Part shown: positions 45,546-58,473 of the stretch, piece by piece
Numbering within the stretch: position 1 is the stretch's first letter
How the letters are laid out: every line of letters begins with the position of its first letter
Source of the DNA: Sanderia malayensis
Taxonomy: Eukaryota; Cnidaria; Scyphozoa; Semaeostomeae; Pelagiidae
DNA: 64,000 nucleotides
Reading direction: 5' to 3'
NCBI GenBank assembly: GCA_013076295.1
Contig: RQOL01000718.1
Coordinates: 5,244,081-5,308,080 of the forward strand
Made by a program: the position numbers and the translations under genes
Notes under the pieces: model-generated
The model's input: the letters and a program-made list of their open reading frames with translations, nothing else
Database searches by the model: none
Told to the model about the DNA's origin: nothing

Positions 45546-45913
45546 GTATGTACTGGCATCATTGGCTACTTTTGCTTAGCATGTCATTGAGAAAGTATTT
45601 TGCAAAACACAAGTTTAAGACAACTTTTGGTTCTAAAAATGTAGTTGATGGGTGAAGACAGTATTTTGTCAAAAATTGTGCAATTTCAACTCATAGTTGC
45701 ATTAGACACAACCTGTATAATCTAATATACACATACATACTCCAAGACAGCAAGGAGACAGGAAGCTATATGAACAGGGTGCCTAGCATCAACACTTACA
45801 ATTTTGAAACAGTTTTGTCCACAAAGTGACAATTATGCCCTTGTCATAGGTATATGCAATATTTAATTTTAGGTAATATTAGGTCTATTAAAATTATTGT
45901 GAAAAGCAGCACT

Positions 45914-46189
45914 CATGAATAATAATTGTTGCTTTTGCAGATTTTGATTACACTTGAGCTGGAAACAAGAAAGCCAGTTAGTTTTTTATTTAATTTTATT
46001 GGACGTTTTTCATTTCTTTCACTACTAACTTGTTTTATTTTTTGATTTAGATCATCAATTTTTTGTTGTTGTATATTCGTCATTAATTTTTCATTCTTTT
46101 CTTTTCCAACATTTTGTGTTTCAAGATCTGAATCGATCTTAATATATCTTTTAATTGTGCTGCTTTACTTAATAATGCTATGACGTTAC
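45914..46189 (-). pseudogene. Coiled-coil-like gene remnant (right arm)
   Basis: Mirror of 31455-31730 with the same frame break. Confidence 0.3.
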
Positions 46190-46199
46190 TAAAAGACGG

Positions 46200-49100
46200 A
46201 ACACACCGAAACATGACAGAACAAGCCAAAAACAGGCTGAACAATCCAAGAACACACCAAGAACAGGTCTAAATAATCGTTAACAAGCCAACAACAAGCC
46301 ATTCCGATCAATAGCTAAGCTATAAAGAGCTATTCTTATCATTTCAGTAACTTTCCTTGAAGTTAGAACATTAATTTTTAACTTTCTTGTCGAACATTTA
46401 GGTCGCCATGATAACAAAAACTGACTTCCATTGTTATTACAAAACTTTGTTGTTTTCCACCATTCATCACTTTGTTGTCATTTCCAAGTCAAACCAAATC
46501 GTCGAATCAAAAAGAACACAAGTTATTGAGCGAGGAATTTTGAAAAGAACATGAATTCAGTTCCGCTAAGTTATGAGTATGAAATTCAGCTACATTGCTA
46601 GTGCTACCGCGAAAATATAACTGTGCTAAGCCAACTCTTCATCGGTGAACAAGTGGAAAGTTTTTGTCGCAAATTATTAGTATAATTTGTTCAGGACTTG
46701 ACTAAGTTGTCTTTAAGTTGTCTTTGTTTTATTTATATGAAAGCAGGGGCGTGGTGGCCCACCGGGACTGGGGAAATTTCCCGGTAGGCCCCTTCAAGTT
46801 CTCCCGGTGGGCCCCTCCAACTTTAGTTTTTCTATTTTTGAAAGTATTTCGGATTTCATTTAGTGTTCAAGTGTGTATAGCATTGTTTCTCTTAAACTGT
46901 GTAAGTTCTGAATTTAAACGTATTGCTTTGATATTACCTCCTTATTATCGTATATCAACTGGCTGATAGGTTTCAAGAAACGTCGTCTCAACCATAGTCT
47001 CAACAAATGGCAAGCATGGCATGTTTTTAGATTACTTAAAATTTAAGGATAATTAATTTGCGATAAAAATTTGCAATTGCGAAATAGATCCTTGTGTATG
47101 TCTGTCAACAGGAGCCCACGAGGGTGGGACTAACAAGACTAATCAATATATTGTCATCGGAATTGCTTTAATAATTAAAAGGATCATGGGGCCGTTTATT
47201 TGAATTGAACGATACTTTGAATATTTTCTGATGGTGAATACCTGAACACTTGCAAAAGCTCTACTAATGCTTTCTATAAATTGTCTTATATTAAAATGGC
47301 AAACTTCAGACGTATGGTTAATCAAGCATTGTCTGCCTATGAACAAACAACAATGCCTGAAGATTCGGAATATAGGCTGCAGCAAAATGCATTACTCTTT
47401 GCAGTGTATACGCTGGAGATTTTACTCCACCAGATATACAGACATTAATAGCAGCAAAAAAATTGTTCCTCCGACATTATTATATTTTCATAAGCAGATA
47501 AACAGAGAAACTTCCAGATGACCTTTGTTATTAGTCAAGAAAAAGTTTGAATAAACCGAACCGCGCGTTGTTGTGAAATTGGGACGATGCTAATCTCCGA
47601 TGACAGGGATCAACGAGAAAACAATGCTGCCTTAAAATAAAGAAACCTCGAGAGCACAACTTATTTTATTGGCCGGTCTTTTTCATCCTTACGTGTGAAA
47701 CGAATAAGGCAGACCTTGCAAAGGAGACCGGAGTGCTAATTACCTTAATCCCTAAAAGAATGTCCTTATTTTGCTCGTGTATATGGGCCCATGTCCACAC
47801 CGAACCTAGATCTCTGCAATTCATTCTTATGGAACCTCCACCACTCGTCACAACTGATGATTCGAACTGACGTGTCCAGAGCTTTGACGCGTACTGAAGC
47901 TTTTGAATCGAACAAAACGTGTTGTGCTCGGCGACCCCCTGACGATTACGGCGTCTGGATGATATTATGTTTCTGGAAAGATCGATCGTGCGTTGTTTTG
48001 CGCTGCTGAACCTTTTCGAAACAATGAAACCCTGTTACGTTTCGCACTTATCCGTTTGCGTCCTTTGTTGCCGTGGCCTTTGATTGATGAGGAAAGTGTG
48101 CAATTGATTTTTGACTCACGGCGCATGCGTCGTGTAGTCTATATGGCCAAGTTTCTCGAAATAACAATGGTTCGATTGTCCGGACAAAAATTCTTGTACC
48201 ATCAGGTATTGCGAAATTTGAAATTTTAAAATTTTCCCATACAAATCTCTCATAAAAAGTCGCGCGCAAAATTTTATTCTTATGCAAATTAGGAGATCAT
48301 GCAGCTGAAAACAATTGCAAGCTGTCATTATTCTCAGTTGCTGCTGGTTTGATTATTAATTTTTATTCGTGCGTGGCCAGAATCACAACACAAGAAGGCC
48401 CAAAAACGCCATTTTTATTTTGATAAAGAACACAGGAATTGCTTTCTTGTCGTGGGGATAAATTGATCAAAATTAATGCCTGCAAGTTGAAGAGAAAAGC
48501 TGTGCGGAAGTATAGTAGGCCCCAAAAACTATTGTATCATCATTTGCACCATCATTATGTTTTATTGTTTTTAGCAGGGGATTATTAAAAGTAATCCCTG
48601 TCCAGAAAATCCTGACTTCAGATTTTAAATTGTTGATGATTACGTGCATTTAATTTAGTTTTCTTTTCAATCTCGGGTTTTCTAAATTTATCCATCTGTT
48701 TTGGGGTATTGTTTTGTTTTCATGAAGTCACATCAACAAAGATTTGTTTTTGGTTTTCAAACCGGGTGTACTTTTCAAAACATATCGTTTTAATCAAATG
48801 CTAGATGCTCGAATGTATAGGCTGTGAGTCCCCTGAAGGGTCACTTTCATTGATTTTCGAAACTCGAATTTGTTGGGATGGGCAGGCAAACCGAATGGAT
48901 TTTTTCGTTGAATGGATGTTTTATTTTTGCTGCCATTTTACTCGAGATTTCCAACTAAAAGCTTCAGGAGTTAACTGGTAAGTGGCTAAGTTGTTTCTGT
49001 TTGCCTTCACTAAATTTCTTTGTACCTTCTTATCGTGATTTCAATATTTTCAGGTCAACTGGCTTATAGAAATTTTTATGCGCTCTATATTTCTAAATAA

Positions 49101-51700
49101 TTCTTCTCTTTACAGATCTCCACTATATCAAATGGAATACTAAACCGATGAATGGTGAGATTCGGTGTTTTTAATAACTGGCTTGGATACGACGATCTAA
49201 ATCACGAATTTTAGAAACAGCAATTTCGGGATTTCACTGAGCCGAGCCAAAGGCGTTCTAAACACGTGGAGTTGCCTAAAAGCTATTTTGCCCTCCCTTC
49301 CCATTAACTGGAATTTTACTTGAATGTTACTCTTCAGAACTGTTACGAGCAGAACTCTACTGGTAAATGGCTAACCTGTTTCTATATTTCTCCTCTAAGT
49401 TATGTTGCTGCTGAAATTTCTTGATCAACAACTTGCTTTTCGAATTTCAAGAGGCGGTGCAATAAATGTTCAACATTTCACTCATATTCTCTATAATTTG
49501 ACTCTGATTTCTCTGAAACAACTCCGATCGATTTATACTAAATTTTTAATTAGGGTTCTGCAGATTTGGATGTGAACTCCTATCTCACGAGAATCGAAAA
49601 CAGCTATCTTCATATTGGATTGAAAACAGGGTGTGCCCAGAGAAGCGTGCAAATCCACTGAAATGGTTTTCTTCTTGCCATCCAGAGAATTACTATTGCC
49701 GACTTGTCATCCGCAGGCAAACATTGTGGATTTATCTTTCATGCACATCACTTTCTTTCTGGATAAAATAAACGTGTGCTCACGCTGGAAAAGATTGCTT
49801 GAATTTCACGGGATTCAAAATTCTAAAAGTGCCCACAACTGACCGTAAGCTGCTATTCACAACACGAACGTGGATTTGGCCTGTAAAATACGTGAGTGAA
49901 TTGCTTAAAACCTTTAATATCTGCTGTACTTAAAATCACCTTTATACTTTAACAATTTTGACCTATACCTGCGTGTTTAAAAGCATTTTACTTAGGGGCC
50001 CCACTAAATTTTTCATAACGCGCTTCTGTATTGCTTTCCTGAAATTCGTGTAGTTGTAAACATGCGTTATTGACTGTCAACTGGTGTATTAAAATTGCAT
50101 ATTCTTTAGTCAAAATCTCGAATGAAATTGATAAATTCAGTCCGAATCTGCTTTCTCATATTATGTACTCACAAATCTGACCTTTGTTCACAAAGTTTCC
50201 CTGCATGGGGTTCGAGTTGAGGCGTTTCTGCCACACTGCCTAAAATAGCTGCTGAAATTTGTGCATCGGGAAAAACATGGACCCGGAACAACTTGGAATG
50301 GCAATCGGGGCTCGGGATTACATGCACCGTGTGCTCGGGAGAGATTTGATCTGTATTTTTTAAATTGTTTATTCTTTAATCAAAATCTCGAATCCAGTGG
50401 ATCAATTCATTCGCAATGGTTTTCTGATATTACTCGCAAACCTGATCTATTGTTCACTGAGCTTCTTCTCTGCGTGCTGGATTTCTCGCATCACGGGAAA
50501 ACATGGACCTGGAACAACCTGGAATGGAAACCGGGGCTCGGGGGTTCCATGGACCGTGTGTTTGAGGAATGGGTGGAACTAATAGAACTTGCATAATTTC
50601 AACTGAAAGTATATTACTTTGCGTGTCCATCCCATTTTTTGACGATCGCTTTTCCACTCAGATCGAAGGCCAAAACAACAGAACCCCACCCCACTTTTTG
50701 TTGAAGATCGCTGTCCTGCTCGGGAAAAACATTGAACTTGAAGGCAAGTGAAAAATATCGGGCATCGGGAAAACAGTCCAATCTATGACGGGGTAATGAA
50801 TGGACTTTGTGAAAATTAACTTCTTTTCCAATGAAAAACGCTTACTTTACGTGCCCGCCTAAACAGTATTGTACCTTATAAGAATCAATCTCAAATTACA
50901 ACGGATAAAATAGCGTGCAGGCAAATTTTGTTAGTCATCTTTATAAAATACGATTGCGATCAACACATCTGTGGTTTGCACAGAGATTGACATCATCAGC
51001 ATCTTCTACATCATTATGATCACCATAAACTCAAAGTATAAATGCAAAAATTATATTTTGCTTGCAAGAACGCTGCCATTGTTTTAATGACAAAAATACC
51101 AAAACCTTAGCATACGGTATTGCCATTAACAAGCACCTTCAAAATATTTTGCTAAGTTGTGCAGACGCATATTGAAGAAGGTGGTGTTTAAAAGGTTGGT
51201 CGCTTATTTGAAAGCCTTGAAATTTTGAAACTAATAAGGGGGGCACTGCCATCTAGATTAACTTTGTCAAACTAGATATTCCCACACTAATTAGAAGTCG
51301 TTTTTCATGTTCTACAAACGTGATCCAATTATCGGTTTGAGGACAACATTTCAGGGTATGTTGATTATCAGCAGCACGTCATCGAACTGTCAATACTCAA
51401 CAGCGTACACAAAACAGAACACTTTTATTTATCTTGGACTTGCTTGTTTTGTATCTTTGAACATTGAGAATTTCCAAAATTTATTTTATACGCGTAACGA
51501 TGAAAAAAATGAAAACCAAACTGAGAGCAATCAAATTATTTGCCACCAGCCACATCCACCGAATTTCGGAACTCCACAAATACGTTCAAATATATACGGC
51601 CTGGGCTGTGACAAAAAACACAGCAACCAATCCAGCAAAGCAGGATAACAGTTTCAACTGTGCGAAAAAATTGCTAAAGGTAAAAAGGCTAAAACTACAG
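46200..51700. other. Right arm interior: no recognised gene
   Basis: Mirror of 25936-31440. The small frame MANFRRMVNQALS lies at 47296-47448 (plus). No capsid, ATPase, protease or integrase pattern was found in either arm. Confidence 0.5.
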
Positions 51701-52111
51701 AACATAAATTGCACTGTGGGAGAAACGAACCATTTATTATAACGTTGAGTTGAGTAAAAACAACTCGTTTACAACGCTCAGTCTCAAGAATTTTAGTCGT
51801 GCGTATGCTATTGATGTGCAGCATTGTATTTTCAAGGTGTTAATAAATGTCAGAGCCAGATCTGCCTGATCATGCTGGTTTATCAGAGATTTTCCAGTGA
51901 AAGTGCAGCTCTGGGGCTACGCGACGGAACCTTTGAAGATTTTCCATCACTCCCCCCTTTGTGGAGAACTCATTTTTCACTGGGTGCATCTCCATCAATT
52001 AACTTATTAGTGCGGCTCTTCTGTGAGATGTCAACGTACATCAACTTTATCGAGTTTTTCAGTGTGGTGCGCCCTTTCTTAAACATTTAAAAAACGACCT
52101 TTCTTAAACAT

Positions 52112-52348
52112 TTAAAAAACCGCCATCAACTTCCCATCTTTCACCATTTTCTTTTGTAGACTTATACATTCACGAATATATTCACTTTGATTAGTCCATA
52201 TTTTCAAATCTTTTGATAAGAAATAATATAACAATTTTGCAATTCTCCCATTCCCATCTGCAAACGGATGGATCCATAAAAACCTTACTATAAACTCCCA
52301 CGCATTCATCTTTTCTTTTTTCAGTGTGGTGCGCCCTTTCTTAAACAT
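52112..52348 (-). pseudogene. Tandem partial duplicate of the Fic C-terminus (right arm)
   Basis: Mirror of 25296-25532, identical translation with HPFADGNGRIAK. Confidence 0.85.
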
Positions 52349-52373
52349 TTAAAAAACGACCTTTCTTAAACAT

Positions 52374-53172
52374 TTAAAAAACCGCCATCAACTTCCCATC
52401 TTTCACCATTTTCTTTTGTAGACTTATACATTCACGAATATATTCACTTTGATTAGTCCATATTTTCAAATCTTTTGATAAGAAATAATATAACAATTTT
52501 GCAACTCTCCCATTCCCATCTGCAAACGGATGGATCCATAAAAACCTTACTATAAACTCCCACGCATTCATCTTTTCTTGTTGTGTAATCAATTTTTGTA
52601 ACTCACTTTCAATTTTATCAGGATGACAATACTGATACACTTCACCTTCATATTTTGTACATCTAACATTTTGTGAAAACTCTGAAGCTCTTTCATTTTC
52701 CATGAAATATGAATGTGCTTCTTTTATCATTTCTACATCTATCCAACTTGAATAAGATCGACATGTTTTCAAATATATAAAAGCACTTTTCAAATCCGAT
52801 ATTTCATTCTCCGTTGTAGATATAGTCCACAACATTTGCTCCTCGGAATCTTTCAGCACAATCTTGTAATCCATCAACTATTTTCATATATTCACCATCA
52901 AAATCCCAATCAAATCCCTGATTTTTAAATTTTAATTTTAGAGTTTCAATTTCAATTTGATTTTGTTCTAATGTTGGCTTTATTTCACCAACTGTTTCTA
53001 ACAACTTCTCACCCCAATCTGACATTATATTAACTTTGCGTAATAATTCATCATTTACTTCTCTTATGTTTTTCTGAATTTTCTCCATTTTGTTCATTTG
53101 CTCCTGCATACAGTTTTCCATTTTTATCCTTATAACCTTTTTTCCTATTTTATATTCACAAAAAAATAACAA
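52374..53172 (-). pseudogene. Fic-domain protein (right arm copy), one frameshift
   Basis: Mirror of 24472-25270. The N-terminal helical frame (53172-52804) and catalytic frame (52877-52374) carry the same shift. Each end of the element thus points a Fic gene inward from its terminus. Confidence 0.8.
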
Positions 53173-53407
53173 ATTATTTTTATACTTTAAAATAATTTAA
53201 ATCGCCTCCAGAAACCCGAGTCAACATGTTCATTTTCCAAAGTAATTTCAACCCCCGCCTAATCCGCAGCTTAAACATTCAAACTTCCACGCCTAATCCG
53301 CAGCTTAAACATTCAAACTTCCGCGCCTTTTCCTTAAACATTTAAAAAACCGCGCCGCTCTTAAACATTAAAAAAGTCCATATGATCGTTAGCCTCCATA
53401 TACTACT

Positions 53408-53413
53408 CATGTA
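53408..53413. other. Right 6-bp target site duplication (CATGTA)
   Basis: CATGTA directly after the element end ATATACTACT. Keeping one copy of these six bases and removing the element makes the piggyBac reading frame continuous across the site. Confidence 0.88.
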
Positions 53414-54412
53414 ACCAAAGTAGGGAAAAAGTCATTTGTTCATCCAGAAAATGGCAAAATTTATGACATCGTCCACCAGTTACTCCAGGGAGTTAAAGGT
53501 TCTCTTAGATTAGTTGTGATGGATAGTGGATTTCCCACAATCAAGCTACCGACAGATGCTAAAGAGCTTTTGAAATCCAGATCGTTGCAACACAGCGAGG
53601 AAACACAGCTCATCTTCCAAAAAGCAATAAGATGAATGTAAAAAATGCAAAAAATTTCGCTCGCAGGTTTTCAAAGTCATTACATTGTGGCAGTGTCAGC
53701 ATCACATACTGGAATGACAGCAACATTGTGACATTTATAGATAAAGGTGTTGATTCAGGAAGAGAGCATTGGGAGCCTATATCAGTAAACCAGGGAGCGA
53801 AAAAAGTGATCATTGATGTGCCAAAGGTAGCAAAGCTGTATAGAGAGATTTATGGATGGGTTGATAGATCTAACCAGCAATTGGCTTACTACAATTCGGA
53901 AATGTGCAGCATTCGTAAGCAGAGTAAGGTTTTGGACTGTTTTTGTGAGATGTATGTCCTCGACATGCACATACTATCTGGAGAAATAGTTCAAACCTTG
54001 AACACCAGCTAAGCAGAGATGGCTCATCACAAAGCAAATTCAGATTTCAGGTAAATCACGTATGGCATGCATTGTACAAGAAAACAAATGGGTCTAAAGA
54101 CGTCTTGCAATATAGAAACCTTAGACAGCCCAATCACCGCTGTAAGCTTGCTTACAGAATCACATCTCAACGCAAAGGTTGTCACAGCATGGAAAGGATC
54201 GATTCAAGTGAAATAGCATCCAAATCGCACAAACTGAGATGTCGCATATGCAAAATGAAAACTTCATTCAAGTGCAGCAAATGCTCTCGTCAGGGAGAGC
54301 CATTAGTTCTCTGCTCACCAAACACCAATCGCCAATGCTGGAATGAGTATCATGTCGCCAGAGAATACGACATTCCAAGTAGCCAATCCAGTCAATCTCA
54401 ACTTTTCCAGTA
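53414..54412 (+). pseudogene. piggyBac-type transposase, 3' half
   Basis: Directly after the target duplication the frame reads KSFVHPENGKIYDIVHQLL, then VVMDSGFPTIKL with the second catalytic Asp equivalent. A one-base shift near 53580 is followed by ATQRGNTAHLPK. The next frame gives YWNDSNIVTFID and YREIYGWVDRSNQQLAYY, the third Asp equivalent. After another frame change near 54005, a C-terminal Cys-rich domain (CRICKMKTSFKCSKC...LCS...C) ends at 54412, as in piggyBac proteins. The match to the half at 22354-24230 is by position in the fold and by frame. Confidence 0.8.
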
Positions 54413-54589
54413 GAGATTGACAAATTTTTAGATGGTCACTTTACCATGTCTGGTATTAAAAATACCGAACATTATAGGCCTCACATTCAATGTAGCAATA
54501 GTATAGTTCTTATATCTAGGATTTAATCAAAGAGCTGAATTGTTATAAAGAACTACAGAACACTTCTGCATGGCGTTTGATATTTTCAC

Positions 54590-55060
54590 CAATTTCTGAC
54601 AACTTTAGATTTTTTTGATAACATGCCGCCATTTTTAAAGTTTACCTCCAATTTTGACTCCCTAAACAGCAGCATTTTCAAAAATGACTTCAATATTTGA
54701 AATCAGCGCCCTGAAGTTGTACTTTTTGGTGATTTTCATCAATTTCTGACAACTTTAGTTTTTTTCGATAACATGTTGCCATGTTTCAAGTTTACCCCCA
54801 GTTTTGACCCCTAAATAACAAAATTTTCAAAAATGGCTTCGATATTTGAAGTCAGCGCCCTGAAATTGTACGTTTTGCTGATTTTCATCAATTTCTGACA
54901 GCTTTAGATTTTTTCGATAACATGCCCCCATTTTTCAAGTTTACCCCCAGTTTTGACCCCCTAAAGAATAAAATTTTCAAAAAATGACTTCGATATTTGA
55001 AATCAGCACTATGAAATTGCACTTTTTGCTGACTCTCATCAATTTCTGACAACTTTAAAC
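54590..55060. repeat. 150-bp tandem repeat (three copies plus a partial)
   Basis: The phrase aatttctgac(a)actttag recurs at 54591, 54741, 54890 and 55041. The unit also contains ttcgataacatg and ttttgacccc and is about 85-90% conserved between copies. Non-coding. Confidence 0.9.
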
Positions 55061-55079
55061 TTTTTCGTAGTTGGTATGC

Positions 55080-56968
55080 TCTGGACATCCAAGTGGACTA
55101 CAAAGGCGGAAAGGGTTAAGGATAGTTGATTTTTGCAAAACATTGCCTTATCAATAACAACCCCCCTCTCCTTTTAATACATGAAAACATAAACTATAAG
55201 CTATAGAGGCTGCTTTAGTGCTTACTGTTATATACTTTCAAATTTGAACTGCAGTTTTCACCAACAAGGAGACCTCGAACAAAGGTTACTCCTTGATGCT
55301 GGTGTTCGAGCTTTTAACTAATGTAGCCCGCAATCTTATTCTTTTTTTGCTATGTACAAACGTAATCCAAACAACAAGCGACCACCATTATTGAAAGAAT
55401 ACATTGACGTCGTGAGATACATGTATGCTTACTGAGTGTGAAGTGCTATTTAAGAGTCCAATTGAAGTGCTGTCATTTTGGCTGAAAACATCGCTTAACC
55501 AATCAATTTGTCAACCTGAACTACGGATTGTATGGATCAATTTTTATGGATATTGACAATTCATCAATTTGAATAGTAGACTTCATCATGACTCAACCTT
55601 TCGCATTCATACTTTGCATAAAATACAAAATTTCTATCCACGTCCTTTCAAAACATGTTTTTGTACTGTATTGTATATCTTTCAGATCTCCGCATTAATA
55701 ATAAGGTTTTTAAATTAGCGATTTACGTTTTCAATACAAGATAGCCAGGAGTATAATTTTATCTACCGTTACAGTTTCAATATTCATGTATTTGTGTATT
55801 TGCCCCATGTAAATGTCATACATTTCAATAATATAATACAAAAATTTATTGACTTCGTTTTTAATTAGATGCATTTCTGCTAATATCATTGAAACGAGCC
55901 GAGACTTCTGTCTCCCATTTCAAACGCCTTTGTCGGTTTGCTGTCTATCGTATGATTTTCATCTATGTTATGTCTTATCATTGCACTATTGTTGCCTGTC
56001 GTGTCTAAGTTTTTGTCTGGCAACAACGGCACCAAATTGGATTTTGTTGCTGAACTCAATGAAATTATAGCTCATAAAGCCTTCCTGGCTCAAAGGAAAC
56101 AACTACCTTGCTCTTGACCAAAGGTTAATAAGGCTCATTTTCATTTTCATTTTGGACAATCAAACAATGGATAGATATAAGCGAATTTGATACTGAAATG
56201 AGAGAAAATAAAGCTCATGTACCCAGACTTAAAGGAGACAACTAGGCTGCTATGAATCAGAGGTGAACAAAGTATATTTTCATTTTCATCCCTTTGAATC
56301 TGATATGTTAAGTGGAAATTGCTTAGCTTAGGTCATTTCTACTTTACTCATGGTTTACGTATAGTTTGTCAGGCCAGAATTCTGGAAATTCTCCTTTTTT
56401 CAGTACGTTGCTTTCAGAAGAAGTGTGCATTGCTTTACCAACATCTTCCTAGGATTTTACATCCGTGAATTTGTTCCTAACGAATTTATTGACTTTGTGG
56501 CTGCCTTCTTTGTTTTACAAGGAACGCCCACTGATATCCCCATGAACCCGCTTTTACCTTTGTGTTTATCCAAGATGTTTAATGTTTAATTGTTGTGATG
56601 TAAAGGAAGGAAACCAGTGAAAGTCAAGTTCAAGCCCTGGGAAATATCCACACTTTATTTAGTTACCACCTCCCTCATTGCACATGCATTGCATATCTGT
56701 TTGTCTGCCACACTCATTAATGCTCATTTCCTATTTTTTGTAAAGATTCATTTAGTCAAAGGCAAATACAATACAATCAATGGTTCAAGATGTTCTCTTC
56801 AAATTTTTTCCTAAGTCACATATAATATTCTTATTAAGGTATGATGCTCTCTGTTCCATATGAACGGATAAATCAATTAATGTACCCTGCTTGAAAAGCA
56901 GATTGAATAAATAAATGCTGAATACTATTTCTATATTGACTACCACTAAATGTTTTCTTAAGAATCAG
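55080..56968. other. No gene recognised
   Basis: AT-rich intergenic DNA. Two related stretches around 56085-56160 and 56230-56300 share 'acaacta', 'aggttaataa / aggtgaacaa' and 'cattttcattttcat', a degenerate ~150-bp repeat of unknown family. Confidence 0.5.
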
Positions 56969-57167
56969 TTAAGCCTGGTACTCACTTGAGGTTTATCACG
57001 ATAGGGATAACGATAAAGAATAAATTCCTGGCCAGTGGGATATTAAATCTTAGTCATGTTTTCACTGTCATTTGCATTTATCGTTGTCGTGAAGTAAAAA
57101 TGACTGTCGAGAGAGGGAAACTTCTCAAAATGATGAGGGTGGTTTTCATTTTGGAAAAACGTCGAGA

Positions 57168-58382
57168 GTGAAGTTTTTCCTATCTCTTTCTACGCTGAAG
57201 AGAAACATTTTTAAAAACAAAGCTTCCAGCGAATATCACAGGCTAGTCCAAGAACTAAGAGAGAATGATGTTGAATTTCATTACAGGTATTTGCGAATGT
57301 CAAAGGAAGGATTCGATCATTTATTTAGTCTTGTTGAGGCAAGGATAACAAAAAAGGATACAGTGTTCAGACAGTTGATTCCTGCTCGTCAAAGGTTGGT
57401 TATTGCTTTAAGGTACTTAGCAACAGGTTGCTCCCAGCTAACTCTAAGTTATTCTTTTTGAGTTTGTAGAATCACAGTGAGCAACATTATTAAAGATGTC
57501 TGTGAAGCCATATACGATGTTCTTTCTCCAATCTATCTTAAGCCACCCAAGTCTGTCGATGATTGGATGCGCATAAGCGGTGAATTTGACACACTCTGGG
57601 ACATGCCACGTGTTATTGGAGCAATTGACGGAAAGCACATGACAATGGACTGTCCAAAATGCTCCGGTTCGCTTTTATATAATTACAAACGATTTTTCAG
57701 TTTAGTACTACTTGCAGTCTGTGATGCTGGATATACTTTCACTGTGGTAGATGTTGGCCAGTATGGTAGCAACAATGATAGTGGAGTGTTGTTGAATTCC
57801 GAAATTGGACAACGATTTGAAGATGATAGTTTTGAGATCCCCTGTGCTGAAAAGCTACAAGGCTGCACTTTGGAAAAATTGCCATACTACCTCGTAGGAG
57901 ATAATATCTTCCCCCTGAAGAATTGGCTAATGCATCCCTACCCTGGAAAGCTGAGTGAAGAGCAAAGAATTTATAACTACAGATTGTCTAGAGCATGTAG
58001 GGTGATAGAAAATACGTTTGGCATATTAGTTGCACGTTGGAGATTATTTCGTGGACCCATTCGTGCAGCAAAAGAAAATGGTATTCGGTATAGTCTGGCT
58101 GCAATATGTTTGGATAATTATTTGTGACAAACAGAAAATGCTGTGTATTGCCTAACGGGATTCATTGACTCAGAAGACAGCAGTGGACGCATAAAACCTG
58201 GAGAGTGGAGAAGGATTGTAGAATCTGACAACGGATGTTTGCAAAGAATCCCAAAAAGTCGTGGTTCACCTTACACAGTATCTGCAACTGAGATGAGAGA
58301 GGCCTTAAAAAATTATGTTAACAGCACAACTGTCTCTGTACCCTGGCAATTGAATTACAACAGAAGCACTGGACATAAAGAA
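57168..58382 (+). pseudogene. PIF/Harbinger DDE transposase (HARBI1-like), two nonsense codons
   Basis: Endonuclease that cuts and pastes the element. The N-terminal block (57168-57461) holds FHYRYLRMSKEGFDHLFSLV and ARQRLVIALRYLATG. A TGA interrupts, then ITVSNIIKDVCEAIYDVL. The DDE core has GAIDGKHM, VVDVGQYGSNNDSGVL and YLVGDNIFPLKNWLMHPYPG, then IENTFGILVARWRLFRGPI. A second TGA (about 58125) precedes QTENAVYCLTGFIDSEDSSG and PGEWRR to 58382. All three catalytic acids are present. Both stops are TGA at positions where family members commonly have Arg, so CpG decay is likely and the gene died recently. Confidence 0.88.
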
Positions 58383-58473
58383 TAACTGAAAGTGTAACAT
58401 TTGAAAAATTTTTATTCTATCTTTATAATATATCAACATACATAATATGAATACACATTTTTGCTTTAAAATG

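Larger units (their letters stand above)
24237..53407. mobile_element. 29.2-kb palindromic Polinton/Maverick-like element
   Basis: Ends AGTAGTATATAGAGGCTAAC and, inverted at 53407, AGTAGTATATGGAGGCTAAC, flanked by 6-bp duplications. Left arm 24237-38212 and right arm 39429-53407 are inverted copies of about 13.98 kb, differing by scattered substitutions and a few 1-bp gaps. The unique centre is 38213-39428. The element carries family B DNA polymerase, Fic-domain and Death-domain genes. Known Polintons are 15-20 kb with inverted ends of up to about 1 kb and encode polymerase, integrase, protease, packaging ATPase and capsid proteins; only the polymerase is recognised here. The Polinton label rests on polymerase type, the 6-bp duplication and the AG end. 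Confidence 0.75.
39429..53407 (-). repeat. Right arm of the giant inverted repeat
   Basis: Inverted copy of 24237-38212. By eye, differences cluster around 44750-45400 (the Death-domain gene, several substitutions) and are sparse elsewhere. It ends at 53407 against the right CATGTA. Confidence 0.97.

Noticed and set aside
24237..53407. Simple assembly fold-back of one haplotype
   Set aside because: A fold-back would duplicate flanking DNA on one side. Here the flanks differ, form two halves of one gene, and are separated by a 6-bp target duplication exactly at the palindrome ends. An error confined to the centre is still possible and is listed as a test.
22354..54412. Teratorn-like piggyBac-virus fusion
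   Set aside because: The transposase is interrupted rather than linked to the viral-type genes, the insertion has its own ends and duplication, and no herpesvirus genes are seen.
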